From Phocoena phocoena (lineage: Eukaryota; Chordata; Mammalia; Artiodactyla; Phocoenidae), in contig NW_027077440.1 of assembly GCF_963924675.1 (NCBI RefSeq), positions 2,280,501 through 2,344,500 of the forward strand: 64,000 nt of DNA, given 5' to 3'. The translations under genes were made by a program, and so were the position numbers. Shown piece by piece: positions 38,225 through 49,490 of the stretch. Each line of letters opens with the position of its first letter. The first letter of the stretch is position 1. The notes under the pieces are model-generated. The model was not told where the DNA came from. It searched no databases and saw only the letters and a list, made by a program, of their open reading frames with translations.

Positions 38225-38690
38225 ACAGTGAAATAGAGAGCAATTCTTAAATAACTCACTCAGGGCATGTGATGCAACCTGGTTTACCACATCTACACCC
38301 AGAGCTGGGTGAGAGATAAGGCTGGACCCTTTGGGCTGATAGCATTGGTGAGGTTCAGTGAGCAAATGCAGACCCTTTGATGTCATACTGCCTGGTACCC
38401 ATTCCATGGTTCCCAACTCTCCAGGTTCAAGGGATTCTTCCTTCTGCTAAAATTTGCATGGGGAACCCAGAGTATGCTCCACTGTGTGACCGGGAAACCT
38501 TTTTACATGCATGTGTGTTTTCGTCCCCTGGTACACAGGTTCACCATTCCAGACCCTTTTCTTACACTCTCCCCATTTGGAGAGTCAGTGCCTTTAACCT
38601 CCTGTTTGGCACTGTTTGCAATTTCTGCGCAAGATGAACAGGAATACGGAGAACCAATGGGAGACTATCTGTAGGTGTGTGCACGGGCAA

Positions 38691-39362
38691 ATATTTTTTT
38701 TAACATCTTTATTGGCGTATAATTGCTTTACAATGGTGTGTTAGTTTTTGCTTTATAACAAAGTGAATCAGCTATACATATACATATGCTCCCTGTGTCT
38801 TCCCTCTTGTGTCTCCCTCCCTCCCTCTCTCCCCCTTCCACCCCTCCAGGCTGTCCCAACGCCCCGAGCTAATATCCCTGTGCCTTGCGGCTGCTTCCCC
38901 CTTGCTATCTACCTTACTACATTTGTTAGTGTGTATATGTCCATGACTCTCTCTCGCCCTGTGAAAACTCACCATTCCCCCTCCCCATATCCTCAATTCC
39001 GTTCTCCCGTAGGTCTGCGCCTCTATTCCTGTCTTATCCCTAGGTCCTTCATGACATTTTTTTCCTTTAAATTCCATATATATGTGTTAGGATACGCTAT
39101 TTGTCTTTTTCTTTCTGACTAACTTCACTCTGTATGACAGACTCTAGGTCTATCCATCTCATTACAAATAACTCAGTTTCATTTCTTTTTAAGGCTGAGT
39201 AATATTCCATCGTGTATATGTGCCACATCTTCTTTATCCATTCGTCCGATGATGGGCGTTTAGGTTCTTTCCATCTCCAGGCTATTGTAAATAGAGCTGC
39301 AATGAACATTTTGGTACATGACTCTTTTTGAATTTTGGTTTTCTCAGGGTATATGCCCAGTA
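38691..39362 (-). mobile_element. LINE-1, 5'-truncated, minus strand
   Basis: Read on the minus strand it has the end of ORF2, a 3'UTR and an A-tail (T-run at 38,694-38,701). The 3'UTR contains the AACATCTTTATTGG and TTGCTTTACAATGG complements typical of cetartiodactyl LINE-1. An 11-bp direct repeat TGCACGGGCAA flanks it at 38,680-38,690 and 39,363-39,373, marking a target-site duplication from ordinary target-primed insertion. About 672 bp remain. The clean duplication and readable ORF2 end make it younger than the satellite monomer it entered. Confidence 0.93.
39097..39309 (-). pseudogene. LINE-1 ORF2 C-terminal fragment
   Basis: Seventy codons of the ORF2 protein C-terminal end, in frame, with the motif WIKKMWHIYTMEYYSALKR. 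This region follows the reverse transcriptase and lies near the Cys-rich end of ORF2p. The endonuclease and reverse transcriptase domains are absent because the insertion is 5'-truncated, so it is not functional. It is a useful internal reference: the satellite frame reads WIKKLWHVRAMQYHSAMKS at the matching place. Confidence 0.9.
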
Positions 39363-39723
39363 TGCACGGGCAATTTTAACACTCATTTCCCAACAGGAAA
39401 AGGAATTAACCAAAGGCTCAGCATGCCATGCTGGAACAAGATTAGGGCCTGAAGCAATCCTGCGGTTTTGTGGCCAGCTCACAAGAAAGCGAGTTGAGGA
39501 AAGGAGCTCAGGGGCACTGCCATTCACATACCTGCAGACTTATAAATGACAGAAATCGTACAAAAATATATTGAATTAAGGCTGCGAAGAGGACTTGAAA
39601 GTGGGGCAGAATTGCTGGAATCCGATTTCAGGAGGTAGACGTGAATTGCTCTGAAAGCATAAGAGAAGTGGCAGAACCTCGTCAATGAAGCACTTGGCCA
39701 AAAAGGGCATATGCATTTTTTCC

Positions 39724-42700
39724 AGGGCCATCATTCACGGGAGTAGGAGGCTCCCAGCATGCTCCAGTGGCCAACAGAGGGCCCACGTCGCCAAGGCGAT
39801 GTGAGCTAGCCTGGCAGGAGTGACCTGACATCAGAGGGCCCACCTCACAGAATGGTAGGGAAACCAGCCAGGATCAGACTCTCCCTAGAGGGCCCACATC
39901 ACCAAGGTGATGGGAACCAGGCAGGAGTGTCCTCACACCCGTGGGGCCACATCATCAAAAGTTGAGGTACCCAGCACATGTGGCCTCAAACCAGAGGACC
40001 CACATCACCATGGGTTTCGGAGTGAGGCAGGCAGGATTAACCTCACAACACATGTCCCATTGTATACAAAAGGTGTGGAAACCAGCAGTTGGATCTTCCT
40101 AGCAGGCGGCCCAGAGCACTGAGGCTATGAGATCCAGGCCGGCATGAACTCACAACAGAGGGCCCTCATTGTGATTCTGTAAGCAACCCAGCCGTTGTGA
40201 CCTCAGAGCAGAAGGCCCACATCCCCATGGGGAAGGGAAACAAGCAGGAGTGCCATCGCAAGAGTGGGCACACATGAAAAAATGTGGGGAGCCCAGCAAT
40301 TAGTGCCTGATGCCAGAGGGCCCTCATCACCGAGGGGCGGTGGCTCCCAGCCAGCTCCGACTGCTACCAGAGGGGCGACGTCGCCAATGCGGAGTGCGAC
40401 AACCAGGCAGGAGTGACCTCAGAGCAGAGGGTCAACCTCACAGAAGTGTGAAGAACCAAAGAGGATCAGATTCTCACCAGAGGGCCCACATCACCAAGGG
40501 AATGGGAACCAGGCAGGAGTGTCCTCACACTAGTGGGGCCACATCACCGAAAAGTGAGGGACCCAGCACACGTGGCCTCAAACCAGAGGACACACATCAC
40601 AAGGGAGCTGGGATTGAGGCAGGCAGGAGGAGCCTCAAAACAGAGGGACCATAGAATTAAAGAGGTGAAGAATCCCGCAGTTGGAACCTCCCAGCAGGCG
40701 GCCAGGAGCAGCGAGACTATGGGATCCAGGCCGGAGTGATCTCACACCAGAGGGCCGTCATCATGAAACTGTGAGCAACCTAGGCGTTGGGATCTCAGAG
40801 CAGAAGGCCCACATTCCCATGGGGTTGGGAACCTGTCAGAAGTGTACTCGCACCACAGGGCACACAGCAGAGAATTTAGGGAACCCAGGAGTTAGGGCCT
40901 GACGCCAGAGGGCCCTCATTACCAAGGGGAGGAGACTCCAATCAGGCACCAACACCCAACTGAGGTCCCACGTCGCCAAGGTGACGTGTGACAGCCAGGT
41001 AGGAGTGACCTCACCGCAGAGGGCCTACCTCACAGAAGGGTGAGGAACACAGCCAGGATAAGACTCTCACCAGAGGGCCCACATCACCAAGGTGATCAGA
41101 ACCAGGCAGGAGACTCTTCACACCAGTGTGGCCACATCATAGAAAGGTGAGGAACCCAGCACATGTGGCCTAAACCAGAAAACCCACATCTCCAAGGGGC
41201 TCGGAATGAGGCAGGCAGGAGTAGCCTCACAACACAGAGCCCATAGAATAAAAAAGCTGAGGAATCCAGCAATGGGAACCTCCCAGCAGGCGGCCAAGAG
41301 CACCAAGTCTATGCGATTCAGGCCGCAGTAAACTCACAGCAGAGGGTCCACATCATGAAACTGCGAGCAACCCAGCCATTTGGACCTCAGAGCAGAAGGT
41401 CCTCATCCCCAAGGTGTTGGGAGCATGGCAGGAGTGTCCTCACACCACTTAGCACATATCAGAAAATGTGGGTACCCAGCAGTTAGGGCCTGACGCCAGA
41501 GGGCCCTCATCACTGAGGGGAGGAGGCTCCCAGCATGTTCCAACTACCACAAGAGGGCCCACGTCGCCAAGGCGGGGTGTGCCAGCCAGGCAGGAGTGAC
41601 CTCACAGCAGACGGCCCACCTCAAAGAAGTGTGAGGAACCCAACCAGGATCAGACTCTCACCAGAGGGCCCATATCACCAAGGGGACGGGAACCAGGCAC
41701 GAGTGTCCTCACACCAGTGGGGCCACATCACTAAAAGATGAGGAAACTGGCACATGTGGCCACAAACCAGAGGACCTACATCACCAAGGGGCTGGGAGTG
41801 ACACAGGCAGGAGGAGCCTCCCAACACAGGGCCCAAAGAATAAAAAAGGTGAGGAACCCAGCAGTTGGAACTTCCCAGCAGGCGGCCCAGAGTACAGAGG
41901 CTATGGGTTCTAGGAATGAGTGAACTAACACCAGAGAGCTAACATCAGGAAACTGTGAGCAACCCAGTCGTTGGAACCTCAGAGCAGAAGGCCCATATCG
42001 CCATGGGGATGGGAACATTTCACGAGTGTCCTGGCATCACTGGACTCACATCAGAAAACCTGGGGAGCACAGCAGTTAGAGCCTGACGCGAGAGGGACCT
42101 CATCACCAAGGACAGGAGTCTCCAAAAGGATCCAACTGCCACCAGAGGGCAGACGTCACCAAGGCAATGGGAGCAAGCCAGACAGGAGTTACCTCAGAGC
42201 ACAGGGCCCACCTCACAGAACGGTAAGGAACCCAGCCAGGATCAGACTCTCACCAGAGGGGCCACATCACCAAGGGGCTGGGAAACAGGCACGAGTGTCC
42301 TCACACCATTGGGGCCACATCATCGAAAGGTGAGGGACCCAGCACACGTGGCCTCACACCAGAGGACACACATCACAACGGGGCTGGGATTGAGGCAGGC
42401 AGGAGGAGCCTCAAAACAGAGGGCCCATAGAATAAAAAAGGTGAGGAATCCCGCAGTTGGAACCTCCCAGCAGGCGCCCAGGAGCAGCAAGCCTATGGGA
42501 TCTAGGCCGGAATGAACGCACATCAGAGGGCCCTCATCATGAAACTGTGAGCACCCCAGCCGTTGGGACCTCAGAGCAGAAGGCCCAAATTCCCATGGGG
42601 TTGGGAACCTGACAGGAGTGTACTCGCACCACAGGTCGCACATCTGCAAATTTTGGGAGCCCAGGAGTTAGGGTCTGATGCAAGAGGGCCCTCATTACCG

Positions 42701-45085
42701 AGGGACGGAGACTCGCAGCAGACACCAACTCCCAACTGAGGGCCCACGTCACCAAGGTGATGTGTGCCAGCCAGGCAGGAGTGACCTCACCGCAGAGGGC
42801 CTACCTCACAGAAGGGGGAGGAAACCAACCAGGATAAGACTCTCACCAGAGGGCCCACATCACCAAGGGGATGGGAACCAGGCAGGAGGGTCTTCACACC
42901 AGTGTCGCCACATTATAGAAAGGTGAGGAACCCAGAACATGTGGCCTAAAACAGGGGACCCACATCTCCAAGGGGCTAGGAGTGAGGCAAGCAGGAGTAT
43001 CCTCACAAAACAGAGCCCACAGAATAAAAGTTGTGAGGAATCCAGCAGTTGGAACCGGCCAGTAGGCCGCCCAGAGCACAGAGTCTATGGGATCCAGGCC
43101 ACAGCAAACTCACAGCAGAGGTCCCACATCATGAAACTGTGAGCAACCCAGCGGATGGGACCTCAGAGCAGAAGGCCCACATCCCTATGGGGATGGGAAC
43201 CTGACAGGAGTGTCCTCGGCCCACTTCCACGAATCAGAAAATGTGGGAACCCAGCAGTTAGGACCTGAGGCCAGAGGACCCTCATCACCGAGGGGAGGAG
43301 GCTCCCAGCAGGCTCCAACTGCCACCATAAGGCCGAGGTCACCAAGGCGGGGTGTGCCAACCAGGCAGGAGTGACCTCAGAGCAGAAAGCCCACCTCACA
43401 GAAGTGTGAGGAACACAACAAGGATCAGACTGTCACCAGAGGGCCAACATCACCAAGGGAATGGGAACCAGGCAGGAGTGTCCTCACACCAGTGGGGCTA
43501 CATCACCATAATTTGAGGGACCAAGCACACGTGGCCTCAAACCTGAGGACACACATCACCAAGGGGCTGGGAGTGAGGCAGGCCAGAGGATCCTCAAAAC
43601 AGAGGGACCATAGAACAAAAAAGGTGAGGAATCCCACAGTTGGAACCTCCGGCAGGCAGCCAGGAGCAGCGAGGCTATGGGATCTAGGCAGGAGTGAACT
43701 CACACCAGAGGGCCCTCATCATGAAACTGTGAGCAACACAGCCGTTGGGACCTCAGAGCAGAAGGCTCACATCCCCATGGGGATGGGAACCTGGCAGGAG
43801 TGTCCTTGCACCACTTAGCACGAATCAGAAAATGTGGGAACCCAGCAGTTAGGGCCTGAGGCCAGAGGGCCCTCATCACCGAGGGGAGGAGGCTCCAAGC
43901 AGGCTCCAACTGCCACCATATGGCCGACGTTGCCAAGGCGGGGTGTGCCAGCCAGGCAGGAGTGACCTCAGAGCAGAGGGCCCACCTCACAGAAGGGTGA
44001 GGAACCTAACCAGGATCAGACTCTCACCAGAGTGCCAACATCACCAAGGTGATGGGAACCAGGCAAGACTGTCCTAACAGCAGTGGGGCCAACATCACCA
44101 AGGGAATGGGAACCAGGCAAGAGTGTCCTCACACCAGTGTGGCCACATTATAGAAAGGTGAGGAACACAGCACATGTGGCCTCAAACAAGGGGACACACA
44201 TCACGAAGGGGCTGGGAGTGAGGCATGCAGGAGGAGACGCACAACCGAGGGCCCATAGAATAAAAAAGGTGAGGAATCGAGAAGTTGGAAACTCCAAGCT
44301 GGAGGCCCAGAGCACTGACACTATGGGATACAGGCCAGAGTGAACACACAGCAAAGGGCCCACATCATGAAACTGTGAGCAACCCAGCAGTTGGGACCAC
44401 AGAACAGAAGTCCCACATGCCCATGGGGATGGGAACCTGGCAGGAGTGACTCGCACCACTGGGCACACATCAGAAAATGTGTGGAGCCCAGCACTTAGGG
44501 CCTGACACCAGAAGGCCCTCATCACTGAGGGGAGGAGGCCCCAGCATGCTCCAACTGCCACCAGAGGGTCCACGTCGCCAAGGCGACGTGCGCCAGCCAG
44601 GCAGGATTGACCTCACAGCAGAGGGCCCACATCATGAAAGTGTGAGCAACCCAGCCGTTAGGACCTCAGAACAGAAGGCCCACACGCTCATGAGGATTGG
44701 AACCTGGCAGGAGTGCCCTCGTACCACTTAGCACGTATCAGAAAATGTGGGAACCCCGCCATTAGGGTCTGACGCCAGAGGGCCTCATCACCGCGGGAAG
44801 GAGGCTCCCAGCAGGCTCCAACTGCCACCAGGGTGCCGAAGTCAACAAGGCGGGTTGTGCCAGCCAGGCAGGAGTGACCTCAGAGAAGAGGGCTCACCTC
44901 ACGGATGTGTGAGGAACCCAACCAGGATCAGAGTCTCACCAGAGGGCCCACATCACCAAGGGGATGGGAACCAGGCAGGAGTGTCCACACACCAGTGGGG
45001 CCACATCATCAAAAGATGAGGAACCCATCACATATGGCCTCAAACCTGAGGACATACATCACCATGTGGCTGGGAGTGAGGCAGG
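39724..45085. repeat. GC-rich minisatellite, ~54-bp subunit, 11-subunit ~591-bp higher-order repeat
   Basis: Subunits follow the pattern CCAGAGGGCCCACATCACCA, then AGG-GATGGGAACCAGGCAGG, then AGTGTCCTCACA, about 54 bp each. Eleven different subunits form a higher-order unit. The marker TAGGGCCTGA-type sequence falls at 40301, 40893, 41484, 42077, 42669, 43259, 43850, 44496 and 44763, so the spacing is 592, 591, 593, 592, 590, 591, 646 and 267 bp. The last two fit one extra subunit and a unit cut to five subunits. Because 591 is 3 x 197, ORFs recur in the same frame from unit to unit; they look like by-products, not genes. I do not recognise the family. Confidence 0.92.
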
Positions 45086-46204
45086 TATCTGGAGGGGCAC
45101 ATTTAACTCTAATTTCCCACCAGGAAGAGGAATTAACCAAAGGGTCAGAGTGCCGTGCCGGACCCTGATTATGGCCTGAAGCAAACCTGCAGTTTTGTGG
45201 CCAGCTTACAAGGAAGCGAGTTAAGAAAGGAGCTCAGGGGCACTGTAATTCACAAACCTGCAGAGATAAATGACAGCTATTGGCAAAAATATATCGAAGT
45301 AAGTCTGCAAAGAGGACTTGAAAACGAGGCAGAATTGCAGGAATCATATTTCAAGAGGTAGATTGGAATTGCCTTTAAAGCATATGAAAAGCGGCAGATC
45401 TTTGACAGTGATGCACATGGACAAAAAGTGCGTATACATTTTTCCTGAATATATTCAGGAAAAAACGCATATGAACATTTTGGCCAACCAAGCACTCCAG
45501 CAATGGAAATCCACACTACAATGAAGTCACATTTCCCATTCGTCAAAAAGGCCATCTGAATAAAGTGTAAAAACCAGAAACACAGGACAGGCCATGGAGA
45601 ACAGGGAGCCGTGTTATGCTGATGGGCGGGATGTAAATTGCCAACAGACACTCTGGAGATGTTCATGGTGTATCCTGAAACATCAAAAAACAAAGCTACA
45701 GAGCCTAGGGCACTTCCACTTTTGGCCCTATAGCTTAGGAAAATTAAAATCAACAAGACACAGCCAACACAAAATTTAGGGCTGCTGTGTTTACAAGAAC
45801 CTCGAGTCCAGTACAAATTAAATATCCCAGAAAGAAAAAAATGGATAAAGAAGTTGTGCTACTTACGTACAACGGAATATCACTCAGCAGTGAAATCAAT
45901 GTCATCAGGCCTGTAGCAGCAAATTGAGTGGATTTAATTATGATGATTCTAAGAGAAATATGTCACACAAAGAAAGATAATTATCATAAGATATCACTAA
46001 TAGAGGGAGTGTAAACTTGGCTACACATAAACTGAATTACAAAACCGAACAGAGTCTCACATTTAGATAAAAACCTTATGCTTGCTTAAGGGGAAAGTTG
46101 AGTTGGGCTGCTGTATAAAAACAGATTGAAATTAGCACACATACCATTCCATAAGCCAAATACGTAATAAACAAGACCTACTCTTTGCTCAACGAAATAG
46201 ACTC
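45086..46204 (+). repeat. Satellite monomer M24 (decayed partial)
   Basis: Satellite resumes at the phase of AGGTGTCTGCACGGG (here AGGTATCTGGAGGGG) and stops in the LINE-1-like 3'UTR part at GAAATAGACTCA. Palindrome 45417-45487 is degenerate (GTGCGTATACATTTTTCC, GCATATGAACATTTTGG). The ORF2-derived part reads GATGGGCGGGATGTAAATTG, nearer to LINE-1 than the canonical units are. Confidence 0.9.
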
Positions 46205-46925
46205 ATCCATGGTGTATCACCTCACACCTATTAGAATGGGCATCATCAGAAAATCTACAAACAACAAATGCTGGAAACGGTGTGGAGATAAGGAATCCTC
46301 TTCCACTATTGTTGGGAACGTAAATTGATACAGTCACTGTGGAGAACATTATGGAGTTTCTTATAAAACTAAGAATAGAATTACCATATGATACAGCAAT
46401 CCCTCTACTGGGCATATACCCAGACAAAACCATAAATCAAAAAGAGACATTCACCACAATGTTCATTGCATCACTATTTACACTATCCAGGAAATGGAAG
46501 CAACCTAAATGCCCACAGTCAGACGAATGCATAAAGATGTGGTACATATATAAAATGGAATATTACTAAGCCATAAAAAGGAATGAAATTGGGACATTTG
46601 TAGAGACGTTGATGGATCTAGAGACTGTCATACAGAGTGAAGTAAGTCAGAAAGAGAAAAACAAATCTTGTATATTAATGCATATATGTGGAACCTTGAA
46701 AAATTGTACAGATGAACCGTTTTGCAAGGCAGAAATAGAGCAATACATGTATACAACAAACGTATGGACAACAAGGGGGGAAAGCTGTTGGGGATGGTGG
46801 TGGGAGGAGTTGAGATATTGGGATTGGTATGTATACATTTATATGTATAAAGTAGATAACCAAAAACAACCTGCTGTATAAAAATATAAAATTAAATTCA
46901 AAATAAAAAAATAAAATTAAAAAAA
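46205..46925 (+). mobile_element. LINE-1 3' fragment, plus strand
   Basis: Starts abruptly after GACTCA of monomer M24 with TATCACCTCACACC, a conserved point in LINE-1 ORF2. It runs through the ORF2 end and a 3'UTR to an A-rich end (AAAATAAAATTAAAAAAAG). The ORF2 stop region includes GAAGTAAGTCAGAAAGAGAA. I could not find a matching target-site duplication, so the left boundary may be a rearrangement. It is more diverged than the LINE-1 at 38,691. Confidence 0.88.
46339..46569 (+). pseudogene. LINE-1 ORF2 C-terminal fragment (second copy)
   Basis: Seventy-six codons of the ORF2 C-terminal region, containing ELPYDTAIPLLGIYP and a degenerate CIKMWYIYKMEYY in place of the usual WIKKMW motif. 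One residue is missing in that motif and a TAA stop follows TATTAC at once, so the copy is broken. It supplies a second internal comparison for the satellite frame. Confidence 0.87.
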
Positions 46926-48236
46926 GTAAAACAGAAAAAATATTCTTCCCTTCACATACATGTATTTATATGAATAAATTATTTCCATGCTTATATCTGT
47001 AAATACACAAAAGAGGAATAAAATCTACCTTGAACCAAAAACGAAAAAAAGATAAAAAAGAACAGAACCCACCAGTTACACAGAGGAAAACCGTTTCAGG
47101 GCACTTGCTCCAATTGCAAACAATTCTGAAGTTGGTCAGTGGTGGGGAATCATCTCCCATTCAGCCAGCATGCTCCTCGCAACAAGCGTCCTCACTGCAA
47201 AGCTGGGGGACCGTGCCGAGGTATCTGTGAGTAAACGTGGGCCGAGCCCCAGGCCAGCTGCTGCTGAAATGTTCCCACCCTTCCAAGGCTAAACACCTGA
47301 ATATGTACAAGGACTTGAAAACCTAGAGGAAGGGCCATGGAGCCACATGAGGGACAGCATGCCAGCCGACTTGGTGCCTGCAGGCCAGCCAGGATGGTCC
47401 TGGCCCTGGGTGTTCTTCTGGAAGCTCTCCATTTCCCTGCCTGAGATACCCCTGTTGTCCCGGCCCCCACTGCTTTCTTCCTTCCTCACCTGTGCCCAGG
47501 GAGAAATTCCAGCGGCAGGTGTGGGTGACACATCCTCTTCTTTAGCAGGTAGCATCTTGGCAACTGCTGCAGAAAGTCCAGCAGAGCCCCACTCACACTG
47601 GGACACCCACAAAGCCGTGGCCTCTCACTCCCTCCCACCAGCCCAGCCCCGAGACTGCTGACAGGGCAGAGAAAATGGCGTCAGGCACAGCTGCAGGGGC
47701 TCTTGCTGCCTGGAGCGGTGTTTATATTGATCTCAACCCAGGCACACCCGGGGAGGGCTGGCCGGCACGGTCAGGCTTCCCAAGCCAGCCAATAATCACC
47801 CCTCAGGGGCTCACAGTTGCTGAAAATGGAACTTGCTGAATTGGCCAGGTCCAAGGAACAGGTGTGGGCTCCTGAGAGTCAGGATAGACAAGGGGCTGCA
47901 GCTCTGGCTTGTTTTCTAATTATATTATCTGGCCCATGAGTGGGAGACAACTTCAAGAAAATCCTCTCCTAATGAGAGGAACCCAGGAGTCAGGGAGAGG
48001 AGGGGTGGGTGGTGGTTGGAGACAGAGGCCTGGTGCCCCGCGTGCAGTGGAAGTCTCTGGAAGACCAGGTGGAGGAGGCCGCACAGAGTGATGCCCAGGG
48101 TCACAGACCTGTCAGAGCTGCTGTTTGTTAGTTCAAGTCCTGCTCTGAGGTGCTCTGTGTCAGATCTGAGCGACAGGTGAGCTGGGAGTGCTCTGCAATG
48201 AGGGCTATGTGCACGGTTCCTGTGTGCCCAGCCCTG
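46926..48236. other. Unrecognised non-satellite DNA
   Basis: AT-rich at first (to about 47,060, with A-runs), then about 55-60% GC by eye. Short ORFs exist on both strands (for example 47,347-47,661 plus and 47,289-47,612 minus), but they overlap one another, lack recognisable domains, and look like chance. I see no SINE, tRNA or satellite sequence here. Confidence 0.5.
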
Positions 48237-48445
48237 CCAAGGTACCTGCAAGGGTAGCTCTGTATCCTGGGAGGGGCCTGACCACGGGAGCCCCATGGAC
48301 TGCAGAGGAACTGCCCAGGGAATCCCATATCCTGGGAGGGGCCTGAACACGAGAGCCCCGTGGGCTGGGGTGGGGGTAGGGTACCTGCCCAGGTGAGCTC
48401 CATATCCTGGGATTGGCCTGACCTCGAGAGCCCCATGGGCTGCTG
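48237..48445. repeat. Short tandem repeat, ~70 bp x 3
   Basis: Three imperfect copies that share TATCCTGGGAGGGGCCTGA followed by a GAGAGCCCCATGG-type end. The copies start near 48,237 (AGGTACCTGCAAGGGTAGCT), 48,310 and 48,378 (AGGGTACCTGCCCAGGTGAG). They produce the repetitive minus-strand ORF at 47,925-48,485, which I do not consider a gene. Confidence 0.8.
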
Positions 48446-48485
48446 GAGTCCTGGTAAAGGATGTCAGGACAGTCAGTGAAGCCAC

Positions 48486-49490
48486 TGAGGATATACCTCC
48501 AGTAGTTCCTAAATCCTACACCCTGCTGCTCATTCTACCAACCACCAGGACTTGGTATTCTGTATTAGTCTTCACTGATGCCTTCTTTTGTATTCCATTA
48601 GTCCCAGAGTCACAAGAAATTTTGGCTTGTGAGTGAAAGGACTCAACATACAACTAAAACAATACTTCCAGGCTGTCTTGCCCCAAGGGTTCAAAAATTC
48701 CCACACCATCTTTGGGGAAAGCTCAGCTAAAGACCTAAAAGTTCTACCTCTGGAAAAGGAAACACACCTTCAATATTCAGACGACATTCTGATCGCCAGC
48801 CCTACTAAGGAGGCCTCAGAACTACCAAGCCAATAAAGGATAGAAGTTGTCCACGAAAAAGCTCAAGTATCACAGACTACGGTGACCTGCCTGGGCTTCA
48901 TTCTCACAGAAGGTCGGAGAAGCCCATCCCAGGAAAGGGAAGAAACAATTTACAGCCTTACCCCTTTCTGAAACTAGAAGACAGCTTAGGGGTTCCTGGG
49001 GAAGCCAGGGTTTCCTGCCTCTGGATCCCTAACTACAGTCTACTAGCTGGGCCTCTATATGAAACACTGAAAGGAAAAGATGATGATCCTTTTGAATAGA
49101 ATCCAGAAGTGGCCTTTCAAGAATGGAAAGAGCAGTCAATTCAGACCCTTGCCCTGGAACTCCCTAATTTAGCTAAACCCTTTGACCTTTACATTCCTGG
49201 TGAAAGGTGAATCGCCATTGGAGCATTAGTGCAAAAACTGGGACCACTTGAAATGGAACAATGCAAGAATGCCATCCAGGTAGGATAAACTATGGTCACC
49301 AAGGGGCTTGGCCCACCGCCACATCTGGCCAAGATACTGGTGGTATCTGAAAACCTGGAAATCAGCAGCCCAAAAGGCCACCTCCCTTCTAAGGGAAACG
49401 GACCCCACGTGGTGATCCTAACCCCCAACCATGCCCTGAAGTTGCAGGGTTTGCTCCGTGGGCACACTGACCTCGATTGAGGAGGCCCTC
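48486..49490 (+). pseudogene. pol: ERV pol relic (reverse transcriptase to connection/RNase H region)
   Basis: A 67-codon open stretch at 48,633-48,836 keeps two reverse transcriptase landmarks: LPQGFKNS, and the catalytic-box relic YSDD followed by ILIASPTKEA. Gammaretroviruses usually have YVDD there. The similarity carries on downstream in broken frames (LGFILTEG-like at about 48,890, then a connection-domain-like part to 49,490), with stop codons at 48,834, 49,098 and elsewhere. No enzyme can be made from it. The assignment to class I (gammaretrovirus-like) rests on these motifs and their order. Confidence 0.8.

Larger units (their letters stand above)
1..38690 (+). repeat. Satellite array, left block (~1.75-kb monomer, M1 to the first part of M23)
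   Basis: Head-to-tail copies of one unit, all in the same orientation. I phased them on the motif ACAGTGAAATAGAGAG, which recurs at 1554, 3299, 5047, 6795, 8543, 10289, 12033, 13780, 15524, 17271, 19018 (one base changed), 20766, 22514, 24259, 26006, 27753, 29499, 31246, 32991, 34735, 36482 and 38225. Spacing is 1743-1748 bp, most often 1747. Copies M1-M21 differ by a few percent; M22-M23 are clearly more diverged. Length and repeat content fit the common cetacean satellite known from baleen whales and other non-delphinoid cetaceans; that identity is from memory. No functional gene is visible; every ORF here is a phase-locked by-product of the repeat. Confidence 0.95.
38225..39723 (+). repeat. 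Satellite monomer M23 (decayed, split by LINE-1, truncated)
   Basis: Satellite sequence at 38,225-38,690 and 39,363-39,723, with a LINE-1 between. It ends in the left arm of its palindrome (39,694-39,723, ending TTTTTTCC), directly against the GC-rich repeat. The right arm and the LINE-1-derived part are missing. Confidence 0.9.

Noticed and set aside
38748..39122. 124-codon plus-strand ORF in the LINE-1 insertion
   Set aside because: It is antisense to the LINE-1 3'UTR (polypyrimidine part, SLPPSLPLPP) and not a gene.
40310..45179. Many ORFs with repeated MGTRQECPHTSGAT-type peptides in the GC-rich block
   Set aside because: The 591-bp unit is a multiple of three, so any open frame recurs. 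The ORFs overlap on both strands, begin and end at random subunits and have no recognisable domain.
46926..48236. Exon of a host gene in the unassigned stretch
   Set aside because: Short overlapping ORFs on both strands without conserved motif or splice pattern that I can support.
47925..48485. 186-codon minus-strand ORF with HGALVFRPLPGYG repeats
   Set aside because: Its repetitive part is the ~70-bp tandem repeat; no splice, promoter or domain evidence.
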